From Chloroflexota bacterium (GTDB lineage: Bacteria > Chloroflexota > Anaerolineae > Anaerolineales > Villigracilaceae), in contig QMIW01000039.1 of assembly GCA_024434165.1 (NCBI GenBank), forward strand, positions 1-64,000: a DNA stretch of 64,000 bases, in the 5' to 3' direction. Numbering within the stretch: the first letter of the stretch is position 1; each line of letters begins with the position of its first letter. Below are positions 50,429 through 58,772 of the stretch, piece after piece. The position numbers and the translations under genes are program-made. The notes beneath the pieces were generated by a model. It was not told where the DNA came from and did not search any database. It saw nothing but the letters and a program-made list of their open reading frames with translations.

Positions 50429-51387
50429 CGAGTGTTCCGTGATTTTCCCGCCAGCCCGGGCAGCCCGCCTGCCGAAACCGAAGCCCGCACCGCGCGGACG
50501 ATTGCCGCCGCGAAGACCTCCGCCGCAAACGCTCCCACTGTGGAAAGGTCGGCGCGCTTCCCGCCGGTGGCGAGCGCAAAAATGGCGTCGCCGTCCCACT
50601 GGGTATGCGCCGGGCGTACTGCGCGCGCCATACCGTCCTGCGCCATCTGTGCCACGCGCATCATCTCCGTCTTGGAAAAATCCGCATTGACCGCCACCAC
50701 GCCGATCACCGTGTTTCTGCGCGGCGCAGATTCGAACGAATGTTTGCGCATCAACTCCAGAGTTTTCTCCCCGGTGCGAATGCCAGCCGCGAACTCGCCG
50801 GTGTTCGGATCATACACATCGCCCAGGGCATTGACCGCGGCGATTGCGCCCACCACAATTCCCCTGCCGATGTGAACGCTTGCGCCTCCAATCCCGGACT
50901 TCATGGCCCGGCTCTGCCCATAGAATTTTCCCACACTCGCGCCGGTTCCCGCTCCCACCACGCCCTCCGCCGTCTCATCCCGCGAGGCATTGACACATGC
51001 CCGGTAGCCCATTTTCGCATCCGGGCGGATGTTGGAACGCCCGATATCGAGGTCGTAGAGAATCGCGGAAGGCACAATGGGGACCAGCGCATCGCGGGTC
51101 TGATAGCCGATCTGGTGTTCTTCGAGATAGCGCATCACCCCCGAAGCCGCATCCAGCCCAAAGGCGGAGCCGCCCGCCAGAAGAACCGCGTGAATCCGCT
51201 GGACCAGATTGCCCGGGTTCAGCAAATCCGTTTCGCGGGTGCCGGGCGCGCCGCCGCGCACATCCACCCCGGCGGCGGCTCCGGTGCGGCAGAGAATCAC
51301 GGTACAGCCGGTCAACGCTCTTTTATTCTGCGCGTGTCCCACTTCGATGCCGGGCACATCCGTAATGGAGTTGCGTAGTTTCATCAT
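50425..51387 (-). CDS. P1 family peptidase (DmpA/S58, L-aminopeptidase/D-esterase type)
   Basis: A 320-residue Ntn-hydrolase-like protein of the DmpA family. Family patches are ITDVPGIEVGHAQN, CTVILCRTGAAAGVDVRGG, LLAGGSAFGLDAASGV, GTGASVGK and VVAVNADFSKTEM. Members of this family are cleaved within the chain to expose a nucleophile; the exact site is not assigned here. It would cleave N-terminal residues or esters. Two ATG codons (51387, 51384) are possible. It is coupled to GT-C-like paralogue 3, with no obvious functional link. Confidence 0.88.
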   Translation of the reverse strand: MMKLRNSITDVPGIEVGHAQNKRALTGCTVILCRTGAAAGVDVRGGAPGTRETDLLNPGNLVQRIHAVLLAGGSAFGLDAASGVMRYLEEHQIGYQTRDALVPIVPSAILYDLDIGRSNIRPDAKMGYRACVNASRDETAEGVVGAGTGASVGKFYGQSRAMKSGIGGASVHIGRGIVVGAIAAVNALGDVYDPNTGEFAAGIRTGEKTLELMRKHSFESAPRRNTVIGVVAVNADFSKTEMMRVAQMAQDGMARAVRPAHTQWDGDAIFALATGGKRADLSTVGAFAAEVFAAAIVRAVRASVSAGGLPGLAGKSRNTR

Positions 51388-51435
51388 TGCGAAAAGGCGG
51401 CGCCCGCTTTCTCACGAGCGGCAGCCGCCCATGGC

Positions 51436-51621
51436 TTATTTGCTCAGTTCGCGCACGAGTTGCAGGAACTCCGCCCACTCCTCCTGGAAGAAGTGCACAG
51501 TGACGTTGTTCATTTCGATATGGTAGGTGGTTTCGCCGTCGGGTTCTTCGGCTTTCCATGCCATGAAGTTCTCCGTCTCTGCAAGGGTCTCGGTGCGGGG
51601 TTCGTGGTTGTTATTGCTCAT
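51436..51621 (-). CDS. Small conserved-looking cytoplasmic protein, unknown
   Basis: A 61-residue protein with AGGAGA eight nt before ATG 51621. It is acidic and soluble, with a charged N-terminus and two predicted beta strands (TTYHIEMNNVTVHFFQEEW) before a short helix (AEFLQLVRELSK). No family is recognised. It lies between the permease and peptidase genes on the same strand, so it may be part of that transcript. Confidence 0.65.
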   Translation of the reverse strand: MSNNNHEPRTETLAETENFMAWKAEEPDGETTYHIEMNNVTVHFFQEEWAEFLQLVRELSK

Positions 51622-51668
51622 CGAATTCTCCTGTGGGATGATGTTTTTTGAATCAGGTTCAGGGGAGG

Positions 51669-52883
51669 TCATTTTCCCTTTTTGAATCTCAGGCTCAGGG
51701 TCCGAAAGAAGCGGCGGATCGCCACCACAAGGCGGGAACCCGGCGCGGGCGGCGCGTGGCTCACTTCCTTTTCGGGCCACGGGTCCAAATCCAGCATCTT
51801 TCGCATGGTGTAGCGCCACAAGAGCATGGCGGTGGCGAGGATGGGCGCGGCAACCACCACGCCGAGAATGCCGAACAGGTTGGCGGCGACGATGGCGGCG
51901 ACCAATACGGCGGCGGGATGAACCTTCAGCGCATCCGAGAGAATGCGCGGGGAAACGATGTTATCGAAGATCTGGTCAATGATGAGGGCGACCGCCAGGA
52001 CCAGCAGCGTGTAATACAACGGCGGCAGGCCGAATAATTTGTAGGCTTGAAAATATGCGATGATGACCAGCACGCCCCAGTTCACCGCCGGACCCACATA
52101 CGGGACGAAGCGTGCCAGCCCCGCGAGCAGCGCCAGCACAATCGCGTAATGAACGCCCAGGATGCTGAGCGCAATCGAATAGACGATGACGGTCAGGAAA
52201 AAGATGATGACCTGTCCGCGCAGGAAGGCGTTCCAAATGCGCCCGAGTTCGCGGCTGAGGCGCGCAAAATCCAGGTTGTAGCCGGGAATTTCCACGGTCA
52301 GGATGCGGTCGCGCAGCCCGCCGCTTTCCACAAGCACAAAATAGGAAATCAACAGGACGAAGAGCGTCCAGCCGAGGAAGTTGGCGGCGCTGCCCGCCAC
52401 CGTGCCGAGCAGGGTGCCGGTGCGGCTGAGCAGAGGCTGTACCATGCCAAGCACCTGACTGCTGAGATCGTTCAGGTCGAGCGCGCTGAAATCCAGTTTG
52501 AAGGGACCGAATTCGTACACGCGCCCGGAGACGCTCTCGATCAGTTCGGGCAGGTTGCGAAGCGCATCCTGCACGATGATCACCAGGCTTTGAATCTGCT
52601 GTACCAGACCAACGCCGCCGAGCGTGAGCAGACCGAGCAGGAGCAGGACGATAATGCCGTAAATGATCCCCACCGCCGCCCCCCACGATACATGAAGCCT
52701 GCGCTGGAGGAAATCGGCAATGGGGTGGAAAAGGTATGCAAGCACAAGCCCGATCACCAGCGGCGTGATGATGAACTGGAATTTGACCAGCAGCGCGCCG
52801 ATGATGACAACGATCGTAAGCGCGACGACCAGTTTGGTGTTGGTGCCCCAGGATGGGGAGGAGGAATTGGTTGTCTGTTCCAT
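51669..52883 (-). CDS. AI-2E family transporter (PerM/YdiK type)
   Basis: A 404-residue membrane protein with about eight helices. The central extracytoplasmic region (about residues 95-150) and the C-terminal pattern RFVPYVGPAVNWG, then DNIVSPRILSDALKVHP, are typical of the family. Members export autoinducer-2 or act as Na+/H+ antiporters or permeases; substrate not assignable. No clear ribosome site precedes the ATG. Confidence 0.9.
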   Translation of the reverse strand: MEQTTNSSSPSWGTNTKLVVALTIVVIIGALLVKFQFIITPLVIGLVLAYLFHPIADFLQRRLHVSWGAAVGIIYGIIVLLLLGLLTLGGVGLVQQIQSLVIIVQDALRNLPELIESVSGRVYEFGPFKLDFSALDLNDLSSQVLGMVQPLLSRTGTLLGTVAGSAANFLGWTLFVLLISYFVLVESGGLRDRILTVEIPGYNLDFARLSRELGRIWNAFLRGQVIIFFLTVIVYSIALSILGVHYAIVLALLAGLARFVPYVGPAVNWGVLVIIAYFQAYKLFGLPPLYYTLLVLAVALIIDQIFDNIVSPRILSDALKVHPAAVLVAAIVAANLFGILGVVVAAPILATAMLLWRYTMRKMLDLDPWPEKEVSHAPPAPGSRLVVAIRRFFRTLSLRFKKGK

Positions 52884-53117
52884 GAAGGAAATCCGTTTCG
52901 AAAGCGGAGATGGGGAGAAGCGGTCAATTCGATTCTATCAAAGTTGGGCGATTTTACAACACAAATGAGATTCCCCGGCGGCGCGCTGCGCGGGAAACCC
53001 TGCGCCGGGGAAAGTGCCATTATGCCCGGAATAGGTACGAAGTGGTACGGCGCAGGGAGCAGTAAGAAAATTACCGATACTTTTGCGCCATACCCTTTTG
53101 AAAGCCGGGCGTGAACT

Positions 53118-53212
53118 AAGTAGTCGGTCATAAGTTTTTAGAAAACAAATTCCTGCTCATGCCGCCGTCCTCGGCGGCGGGGACGCCGCCGGGAGCGTAT
53201 TTTTGTAAAATT
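53118..53212 (-). repeat. Short palindromic mobile repeat, copy C (inverted)
   Basis: AAGTAGTCGGTC (53118-53129), then ATAAGTTTTT and the complement of the 78-base core. It matches copy A including its right flank, while the other end stops after GTAAAATT. The rest of the 52884-53396 gap has a GC-rich hairpin near 52974-53010 but no gene. Confidence 0.9.
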
Positions 53213-53354
53213 AGATGAACAAAAAGAGAAACGGAGAGACGGCTTGATGAAGCGGGACAAACGTTTTTCGACCGTCAAATGCGGAGAACGGGGGGTATGG
53301 AAACCTCCCGGCGTTCCGGCTGTTTCGTGCGTTGGCTGCGCCGATAAAACAAAA

Positions 53355-53382
53355 CACCCCGCGAAACGATGTTCGCGGGGTG
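53355..53382 (-). terminator. Terminator of the FHA/kinase/sirtuin operon
   Basis: CACCCCGCGAA pairs perfectly with TTCGCGGGGTG, followed on the minus strand by TTTTGTTTTA. Confidence 0.8.
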
Positions 53383-53396
53383 CGGAACAGGCTCGG

Positions 53397-53957
53397 CTAA
53401 CAGCCGGAAATGAACGGGAAGAAAACACACCAGCGGTAGGTCGCATCCACCCACCAGAAGAAACCGGCGCAAACACAAATGAACAACAGCACGCCCACGC
53501 CGATCAGGATCGGAACCATGTTGGTCTTCTTTGCCGGCGGCGGGGCGGAATAGGCGGCGGCAGGCGGCGGGGCGTAACCGGTGGAGGTGGATTGAACCGG
53601 CGGGGGGACAGCCTGCAACCCCTTGCGCGAGACGGCAACCGTCGCGCCGGGGTCGGAGGCAATCGCATCATACATCAGGACGATTTGCTCGCCCAGCGAA
53701 ATGACATCGCCCGGTTTGAGCACCACCGGACCCGCGAGGCGCTGCCCGTTTACGAATGTGCCGTTTGTGGAACCGAGGTCTTCGAGGACGTATTTCCCGC
53801 CCTGGAACATCAAGCGTGCGTGTTTGCGCGAGACTTCCGCATCGTTGATCGCAACCCCGTTGGATGAATCGCGCCCAATGGTGAGCTGCTCGCCTTCGAG
53901 CGGGAAGGTGACCCCCGGTGTGGGTCCCGACCTCATCACGAATTGAAACTGTGCCAT
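53397..53957 (-). CDS. FHA-domain protein with C-terminal membrane helix
   Basis: A 186-residue protein. Residues 1-100 form a forkhead-associated domain that binds phospho-threonine: IGRDSSNGVAINDAEVSRKH carries the conserved GR, S and H residues, and LGSTNGTFVNGQ the conserved NG. A Pro/Ala/Tyr-rich linker follows, then one membrane helix (about 155-178). GGAGGAAG precedes the ATG. It is the last gene of a signalling operon and probably reads phosphorylation by a Ser/Thr kinase encoded elsewhere. Confidence 0.92.
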   Translation of the reverse strand: MAQFQFVMRSGPTPGVTFPLEGEQLTIGRDSSNGVAINDAEVSRKHARLMFQGGKYVLEDLGSTNGTFVNGQRLAGPVVLKPGDVISLGEQIVLMYDAIASDPGATVAVSRKGLQAVPPPVQSTSTGYAPPPAAAYSAPPPAKKTNMVPILIGVGVLLFICVCAGFFWWVDATYRWCVFFPFISGC

Positions 53958-54028
53958 CTTCTTCCTCCAAACATAATTTCAAGTAAAAAACTTCGCCAAG
54001 TGTACAGGCTTAGGACAAAAAAGTCAAT

Positions 54029-55273
54029 TCATCCCTTTTTGACGACTTTCTTCAGTTCGCCCGTCACGCCTTCGCGGGGAATCGTCTTGCCGGAGCGCGG
54101 CAGGGAAATCATGAACACCGTCCCCACGCCCATCCTGCTCCTGACCTCGATGCGCCCGCCGTGCCCGTAGACGATCTGCTTGCAGATGGAAAGTCCGAGC
54201 CCGGTGCCGGAGGCGCGCGCTTCATGCTCGCGCACGCGATAGAACTTCTGGAACAGATGCGGCAGGGCTTCCTCCGGGATGCCGATTCCCGTGTCCTGCA
54301 CGTAGATGGCGATGTCGTGCTCGCGCGCTTCCGCCCTCAAGATCACCGTCCCGTTCGGACGGTTGTATTTGATGGCGTTGCTCAGCAGGTTCAGCAGCAC
54401 CTGCTTGATCTTGTCCCTGTCCGCTTCCAGCAGGGGCAATCCTTCGGGCGATTCCACGCGCAATTGAATGTCGTCCTCGATGGCTTTGGACGCCATGACA
54501 TCCTTGCACTCGTACATCAGATCCGCCAGGCTGAAGGTCGTCTTGCGGAATTGAACGCGCCCCGATTCCAGCCTTGCCAGGTCGAGGAAGGAAGACGCCA
54601 GCGCGTTCAGGCGCATAGTCTCATTATGGATGTTGTTGATGATCTGGTCGCGCTGTTCCTGCGACATTTCCGGGCGCAGGAGCAGATAAGTGGCGGTGCT
54701 CAGCGAGGAGAGCGGCGTGCGCAGTTCGTGGACGAATTCGGAGATCAGGTCCGATTGCTGGAACAGGCGGGTGTTCTCGATGGCGACCGCCGCCTGCGCG
54801 CCCAGCACCAACAGCATGGATTCATCGGTTTCGGAGAACTTGCCCCTGTGTTTGTTCAGGGCTTCGAGCACCCCCACCACCTTGTTCTTGGTGATCAGCG
54901 GAATGCCGAGCAGGGATTGTGTGGAAAGCCCCGTGATCGCCTCGACGTTCGAATAGAAGCGCGGGTCTTCGTGCGCATTCGTGATGCGCACCGCCTTGCG
55001 GTTGGTCACGATCCAGCCGGCAATGCTTCCGTCCAGCGGGACGATGATTCCCCGGCGGGTGGATTCATCCATGTTGGTCGAAACCTGGAAGTACAACTGG
55101 CGCGAGGTATCGTCGTACAGCAGAATGGAGGCGGCTTCCGCGCCGCTGATCTCCGCCGCGGCATGCACGATGCGGGAAAGCAGAATATCGAGGTCCAGGG
55201 TGGAGGCGAGGTCGCGGGCAATGTCAATCAGGCGACGATAACCGTCCAGCCGCTCGGTTTTAATCTCAGCCAT
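54029..55273 (-). CDS. Cytoplasmic GAF-domain sensor histidine kinase
   Basis: A 414-residue kinase without membrane helices. The N-terminal GAF domain (residues about 15-160; GAEAASILLYDD, VGVLEALNKHRGKF) leads to HisKA with the phospho-acceptor His in EFVHELRTPLSSLSTATYLL and an HATPase domain (LLSNAIKYNRPNGTV; DTGIGIPEEAL; GTGLGLSICKQIVYGHGG). ATG 55273 overlaps the sirtuin gene by 8 nt. The receiver-CpaE protein upstream in the same operon is the likely partner. Confidence 0.93.
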   Translation of the reverse strand: MAEIKTERLDGYRRLIDIARDLASTLDLDILLSRIVHAAAEISGAEAASILLYDDTSRQLYFQVSTNMDESTRRGIIVPLDGSIAGWIVTNRKAVRITNAHEDPRFYSNVEAITGLSTQSLLGIPLITKNKVVGVLEALNKHRGKFSETDESMLLVLGAQAAVAIENTRLFQQSDLISEFVHELRTPLSSLSTATYLLLRPEMSQEQRDQIINNIHNETMRLNALASSFLDLARLESGRVQFRKTTFSLADLMYECKDVMASKAIEDDIQLRVESPEGLPLLEADRDKIKQVLLNLLSNAIKYNRPNGTVILRAEAREHDIAIYVQDTGIGIPEEALPHLFQKFYRVREHEARASGTGLGLSICKQIVYGHGGRIEVRSRMGVGTVFMISLPRSGKTIPREGVTGELKKVVKKG

Positions 55274-56042
55274 GTAAAACTCTCTCCATGATCGCGGGGA
55301 GGATCGCGGCAACATCTTCCAGGATGGTCACATCCGCGCGAACGTTCAGGTAGGTCGGCGTATTGTTAATGATGATCAGGTGCGCGCCGCGGTCCAGCGC
55401 CTGCATGGGCAGCCCTGCCACGGGCAGTACCTCCAGCGATGACCCCACCACCAGCATCAGGTCGCATTGACGCGCTTCCTTCTGCGCTTTGGACCATGCC
55501 GCCTGCGGCAGCTGCTCTCCAAACAGGATTACATCCGGTTTGAGGATTTGTCCGCACTTCGGACAGAGGGGGATTTCCCCGGTGGCGACGAACGGCGTCA
55601 GGTAGGGTTCCGCCTGCACCTGATGATAACACTGGGAGCAGGTTAGAGTTTGCATCGAGCCGTGCATTTCAATTACAGTTTTCGACCCCGCTTTTTGGTG
55701 GAGCGCGTCAATGTTCTGGGTGATGACGGCTTTGACGTAACCGCGCCGCTCCAGTTCGGCGAGCGATTGATGCGCCGGGTTGGGCTGGGCGTAAAAAATC
55801 TGGCTCGCCAGCGGGCGGAACCATGCAAAGAACTTTTCGGGATGGGTGCGAAACGTGCCGAGCGAGGCGACTTCCAGCGGTTCATCCCTGGACCATAAGC
55901 CTGTGCCCGTGGAGCGGAAATCGGGAATCCCCGACGGCGTGGAGAGCCCCGCGCCGCTCAAAATGACAGAGTGTTTCGAGTTGCGGAATAAATCTGCGGC
56001 AAATTCGATGCTGGTCTGCGTCTGGGATGAAAAGGAGATCAT
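55266..56042 (-). CDS. cobB: Sir2-family NAD-dependent protein deacylase
   Basis: A 258-residue sirtuin. NAD-binding motifs are GAGLSTPSGIPDFRS and TQNIDALHQKAGS, with the catalytic His in EMHGSMQTL and the zinc site formed by CSQC and CPKC. It removes acyl groups from lysines using NAD+. It starts with an ATGA overlap with the receiver-CpaE gene and overlaps the kinase by 8 nt, so all three are tightly coupled. This suggests that protein acylation and two-component signalling are linked here (inference). Confidence 0.94.
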   Translation of the reverse strand: MISFSSQTQTSIEFAADLFRNSKHSVILSGAGLSTPSGIPDFRSTGTGLWSRDEPLEVASLGTFRTHPEKFFAWFRPLASQIFYAQPNPAHQSLAELERRGYVKAVITQNIDALHQKAGSKTVIEMHGSMQTLTCSQCYHQVQAEPYLTPFVATGEIPLCPKCGQILKPDVILFGEQLPQAAWSKAQKEARQCDLMLVVGSSLEVLPVAGLPMQALDRGAHLIIINNTPTYLNVRADVTILEDVAAILPAIMERVLHG

Positions 56043-57205
56043 CGAGCCTTTTCGCGTTCAATGACCGCTTCGGCGATCTTCAAGAACTGCTGGGAGGTCA
56101 TGTTGGTGGGCTGCGCCATCACGGCGGGCGTTTGCAGGCGCGAGGCTTGCAGGAACAGTTCCGGCGCCGGGGTGACGGTGGCGGCAATCGAATGCCCCAG
56201 TTTTTCCTGCACCTGCGCCCAGGGCATCTGCGCTTCGGAGCGCTGACGGTTGTTCAGAACCGCCGTGATGCTCTTGCGGTCAATGCCCAGCGCGGCGATT
56301 TCATCGAGCAGGAATTTGGTTTGCTGAATGGTGGCGGGCATGCCCTCCAGAACGATAATTCGCTCGTGGCAGATCGGGAGGAGTTTTTGCACAAATACGG
56401 GCAGCCCGGCGCCGAGGTCCAGGATGACGAAGCGCGCCAGTGAAGCCAGCCGCGCCGCCAGCGCCTCGAAATTCTGCACGTTCGAGACCAAAATCACATC
56501 GCGCGGATTCTCGGAGGCAAGGAGAAGTCTTAAACCGGAACTGTGATGCACAATCGAAGACTGGACCTTCTCGCGCGTCACCTCGACCACCGCGCCCTGC
56601 AAAATTTCGCTCAATCCTTTTTGATTTGGAATCCCAAGTTCCAAGCCCAGCGTGCCTTGTCCCGGGGTCAATTCAGCCAGAAGCACATCAGATTGGTCAC
56701 GGGCTAACAGGCTTGCAGCCAGGTTGGTGGCAAGTGTGGTAACCCCCAGCCCGCCGCGCGCGGAAAGCACGCCGATCACATACGCGGGGCGTTCGTTGAC
56801 GGCGGTCTTGAACTCGTCCGTGGGTTTTTTCTGCGCCGCACGCGCCAGCAGCGCCTTGACGTGCGCCTGCAATTCGGTGGGATGGGTCGGTTTGGTGAGG
56901 TAATCGTCCGCTCCCGACTCGAACCCCGTGACTTTATCGTCGAGTTGCGTCTTTGCCGTAAACATGAGGATCGGGATGCCGGCCGTCGCTGGGTTCTTGC
57001 GCAGGCGGCGGGTGACTTCGTATCCATCCATATCCGGCATCATGACATCGAGCAGGATCAAATCCGGTCGCTCCTCGAGCGCCTTGGCAAGACCCTGCGA
57101 GCCGTTGGAAGCCGCGCTGATCTGATACCCCTGCCGCTGAAGCATCAACCCCACCAGCCGCAATGTATCCACATCGTCGTCAATAATCAGGATGCGTTCT
57201 GCCAT
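56039..57205 (-). CDS. Receiver-CpaE/MinD-like fusion with degenerate Walker A
   Basis: A 388-residue fusion. Residues 1-120 are a receiver domain with acidic DDD, phospho-Asp in LILLDVMMPDMDGY and Lys in LTKPTHP. Residues about 145-388 resemble the CpaE/ParA/MinD ATPase fold (SARGGLGVTTLATNLAASLL; VILDLGAGLPVF). The deviant Walker A has Arg in place of the first Lys and Val in place of the second, so ATP hydrolysis is doubtful. CpaE proteins localise pilus machinery in Tad systems, but no Tad genes are nearby. ATG 57205 with AGAGGTG is preferred to a GTG two codons earlier. Confidence 0.88.
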   Translation of the reverse strand: MAERILIIDDDVDTLRLVGLMLQRQGYQISAASNGSQGLAKALEERPDLILLDVMMPDMDGYEVTRRLRKNPATAGIPILMFTAKTQLDDKVTGFESGADDYLTKPTHPTELQAHVKALLARAAQKKPTDEFKTAVNERPAYVIGVLSARGGLGVTTLATNLAASLLARDQSDVLLAELTPGQGTLGLELGIPNQKGLSEILQGAVVEVTREKVQSSIVHHSSGLRLLLASENPRDVILVSNVQNFEALAARLASLARFVILDLGAGLPVFVQKLLPICHERIIVLEGMPATIQQTKFLLDEIAALGIDRKSITAVLNNRQRSEAQMPWAQVQEKLGHSIAATVTPAPELFLQASRLQTPAVMAQPTNMTSQQFLKIAEAVIEREKAR

Positions 57206-57325
57206 GTTCACCTCTTAGCCGGCTGCGATTGAGACCCTGAAAGCCAGCACGCTCCGGCTTACGAGCCGTTCAAATGCCTTCATAGCGACTAATTATACCG
57301 GACAAGTTCTTACATTTCATTAATC

Positions 57326-57343
57326 GTCCCGCCCGGGCGGGAC
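57326..57343. promoter_or_regulatory. 18-bp perfect palindrome in the tmRNA promoter
   Basis: GTCCCGCCCGGGCGGGAC ends 4 bp before the -10 box and covers the place where a -35 hexamer would lie. It may be an operator. Confidence 0.6.
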
Positions 57344-57347
57344 ATGC

Positions 57348-57353
57348 TATAAT
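57348..57353 (+). promoter_or_regulatory. -10 box of tmRNA
   Basis: A perfect TATAAT about 56 nt before the mature 5' end. A small hairpin (CCCGGAG/CTCCGGG, 57375-57392) lies in the removed leader. Confidence 0.6.
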
Positions 57354-57408
57354 GACGACGCAACGGGATGAACTCCCGGAGTGACCTCCGGGAAACGCCT
57401 TCCGACAC

Positions 57409-57793
57409 GGGGATGACAGGCTTCGACGGGAGAGGCTGGTCCCGGAATGCGAGCCGAGAGCGCACCGAACTCGATAAATCAGTGCAACCATTAAGTGCCA
57501 ACAGCACTTCCTATGCTGCTATGCCCCTCGCCGCCTAGTGTGGTGATTGCATAACAGTTGCGGCGCCAGTCGCCGCACGTCCGCCGTCCCCGCTCTCCAC
57601 CCGGTGACGGACCGGGCGAGACAAAGGTGCGAGTGCCGCGCGCGATTCTGCTAAGCGCGCGAAAGACCAGCAGATGGTCACAGGCTTACCAGCCCGCCGG
57701 GATGCCTGTGATGACGACTAACGGCAGGCTACGCTCGTAGAGTTCCGAGGGTCGAATCTTTCGGACCCGGGTTCAATTCCCGGCATCTCCACC
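57409..57793 (+). ncRNA. ssrA: Transfer-messenger RNA (tmRNA)
   Basis: This 385-nt one-piece tmRNA rescues stalled ribosomes. The 5' end GGGGATGACAGGCTTCGAC and the 3' end (TTCAATTCCCGGCATCTCCA) are the conserved tRNA-like halves; GGGGATG pairs with CATCTCC as the acceptor stem. The tag frame starts at GCC 57497 and encodes ANSTSYAAMPLAA before TAG 57536. The end PLAA differs from the common ALAA. The 3' CCA is not fully encoded (ACC then T). A promoter lies upstream and a hairpin downstream. Confidence 0.96.
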
Positions 57794-57798
57794 TCCTT

Positions 57799-57826
57799 CA
57801 CTGCCCGGCTGTTTCGCTGGGCAGTG
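57799..57826 (+). terminator. Hairpin after tmRNA
   Basis: CACTGCCC pairs with GGGCAGTG; the following ATTGTCATTG is only mildly T-rich. A second hairpin (AAATGCCC/GGGCATTT, 57853-57878) follows. Confidence 0.6.
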
Positions 57827-57882
57827 ATTGTCATTGCATCTGACCTCAAATCAAATGCCCAGCTTTGCGCGGGCATTTATGT

Positions 57883-57888
57883 TATAAG
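57883..57888 (+). promoter_or_regulatory. -10 box of the next lipoprotein gene
   Basis: TATAAG lies 7 nt before ATG 57896 with no ribosome site. Confidence 0.45.
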
Positions 57889-57895
57889 AAGCGCC

Positions 57896-58639
57896 ATGAA
57901 ACGTATCCTTTATGTTGGATTCCTCCTCCTCACCTCTGCCTGCACCATGGGGACTCCTCCGCCTGCGGCTGAACCTGCCCCCACACAAGCGCCTCTTCCA
58001 ACGCCTCTGCCTGCCACATCCACCCCGACCTTAATTCCCACCGAAACCGCCTCCCCCACGCCCGCACCGCCGCCGTTATTCTTCACGGAGGAGTTTGACG
58101 CCCCCTCGCCGTATTGGGAATTCCTGCAAGCCGGCGGGCTGGTCCCCCCAACCCCGGCGGTCGAAAACGGCTTTCTCCGCATCGCTATCCCAACCGCAGA
58201 TACATGGGGCGTCGGCGTTTACAATGCGCACGCCTATTCAAACGTATTCGTGCGCGCCAAAATCTCCTTCAGCCCATCGGGCTCGGCCGGCTTGATCTGC
58301 CGCTACGACGGAGAGGACGGCTGGTTCGAATACAACCTCGCCAGCGATGGCACGTACAGCGTCCTGCTTGGTCAATGGCTGGCGGAGGGCATCGCTCAAT
58401 ACCAGCCCATCGTCACGGATGAAGACAGCCGCTTCTTCGACACCGGCAGTTTGACCGGCGAGATCGGGCTGTTCTGCGAAGACGGCTTCCTCCGCCTGTA
58501 CGTGAACGATACCTTGATCCGCAACCTGGATGTTGCAAACTACGGCTTGACCCAGGGCGGGATCGGCGTCACAGCGGCATCCTTCGCCGAGGCGCCCATG
58601 AATGCGGTGTTTGAATGGCTCAGGGTAAGCGACAAATGA
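57896..58639 (+). CDS. Exported lipoprotein with jelly-roll (LamG-like) domain
   Basis: A 247-residue lipoprotein: signal peptide with lipobox LTSAC, a Pro/Thr/Ala linker (residues about 22-60), then a beta-rich domain resembling concanavalin A-like folds (FFTEEFDAPSPYWEF; AGLICRYDGEDGWFEYNL; GEIGLFCEDGFLRLYVNDTL; FEWLRVSD). Such domains commonly bind sugar, and no catalytic residues are evident. ATG 57896 is preferred to the earlier in-frame codon because the signal peptide starts there. Probably leaderless. Confidence 0.78.
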   Translation: MKRILYVGFLLLTSACTMGTPPPAAEPAPTQAPLPTPLPATSTPTLIPTETASPTPAPPPLFFTEEFDAPSPYWEFLQAGGLVPPTPAVENGFLRIAIPTADTWGVGVYNAHAYSNVFVRAKISFSPSGSAGLICRYDGEDGWFEYNLASDGTYSVLLGQWLAEGIAQYQPIVTDEDSRFFDTGSLTGEIGLFCEDGFLRLYVNDTLIRNLDVANYGLTQGGIGVTAASFAEAPMNAVFEWLRVSDK

Positions 58640-58662
58640 ACAACAGCGTCTTTTTGCAGTGC

Positions 58663-58688
58663 GAGCCGCCCTGGAGGCGGCTCTTTTA
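58663..58688 (+). terminator. Terminator after the lipoprotein gene
   Basis: GAGCCGCC pairs with GGCGGCTC, followed by TTTTATT. Confidence 0.85.
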
Positions 58689-58772
58689 TTAAAAACCTAT
58701 GCGATGTTAACAGAATTCTTGCACTCATCGCTTAAGATGTGGGCATGATATTTTCCAGCAAGGAGATTTCTC

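Noticed and set aside
58716-58745. CIRCE-like operator before dnaK.
   Set aside because: TTGCACTC resembles one half but the other half (GATGTGGGC) does not match GAGTGCTAA; below a level I would call.
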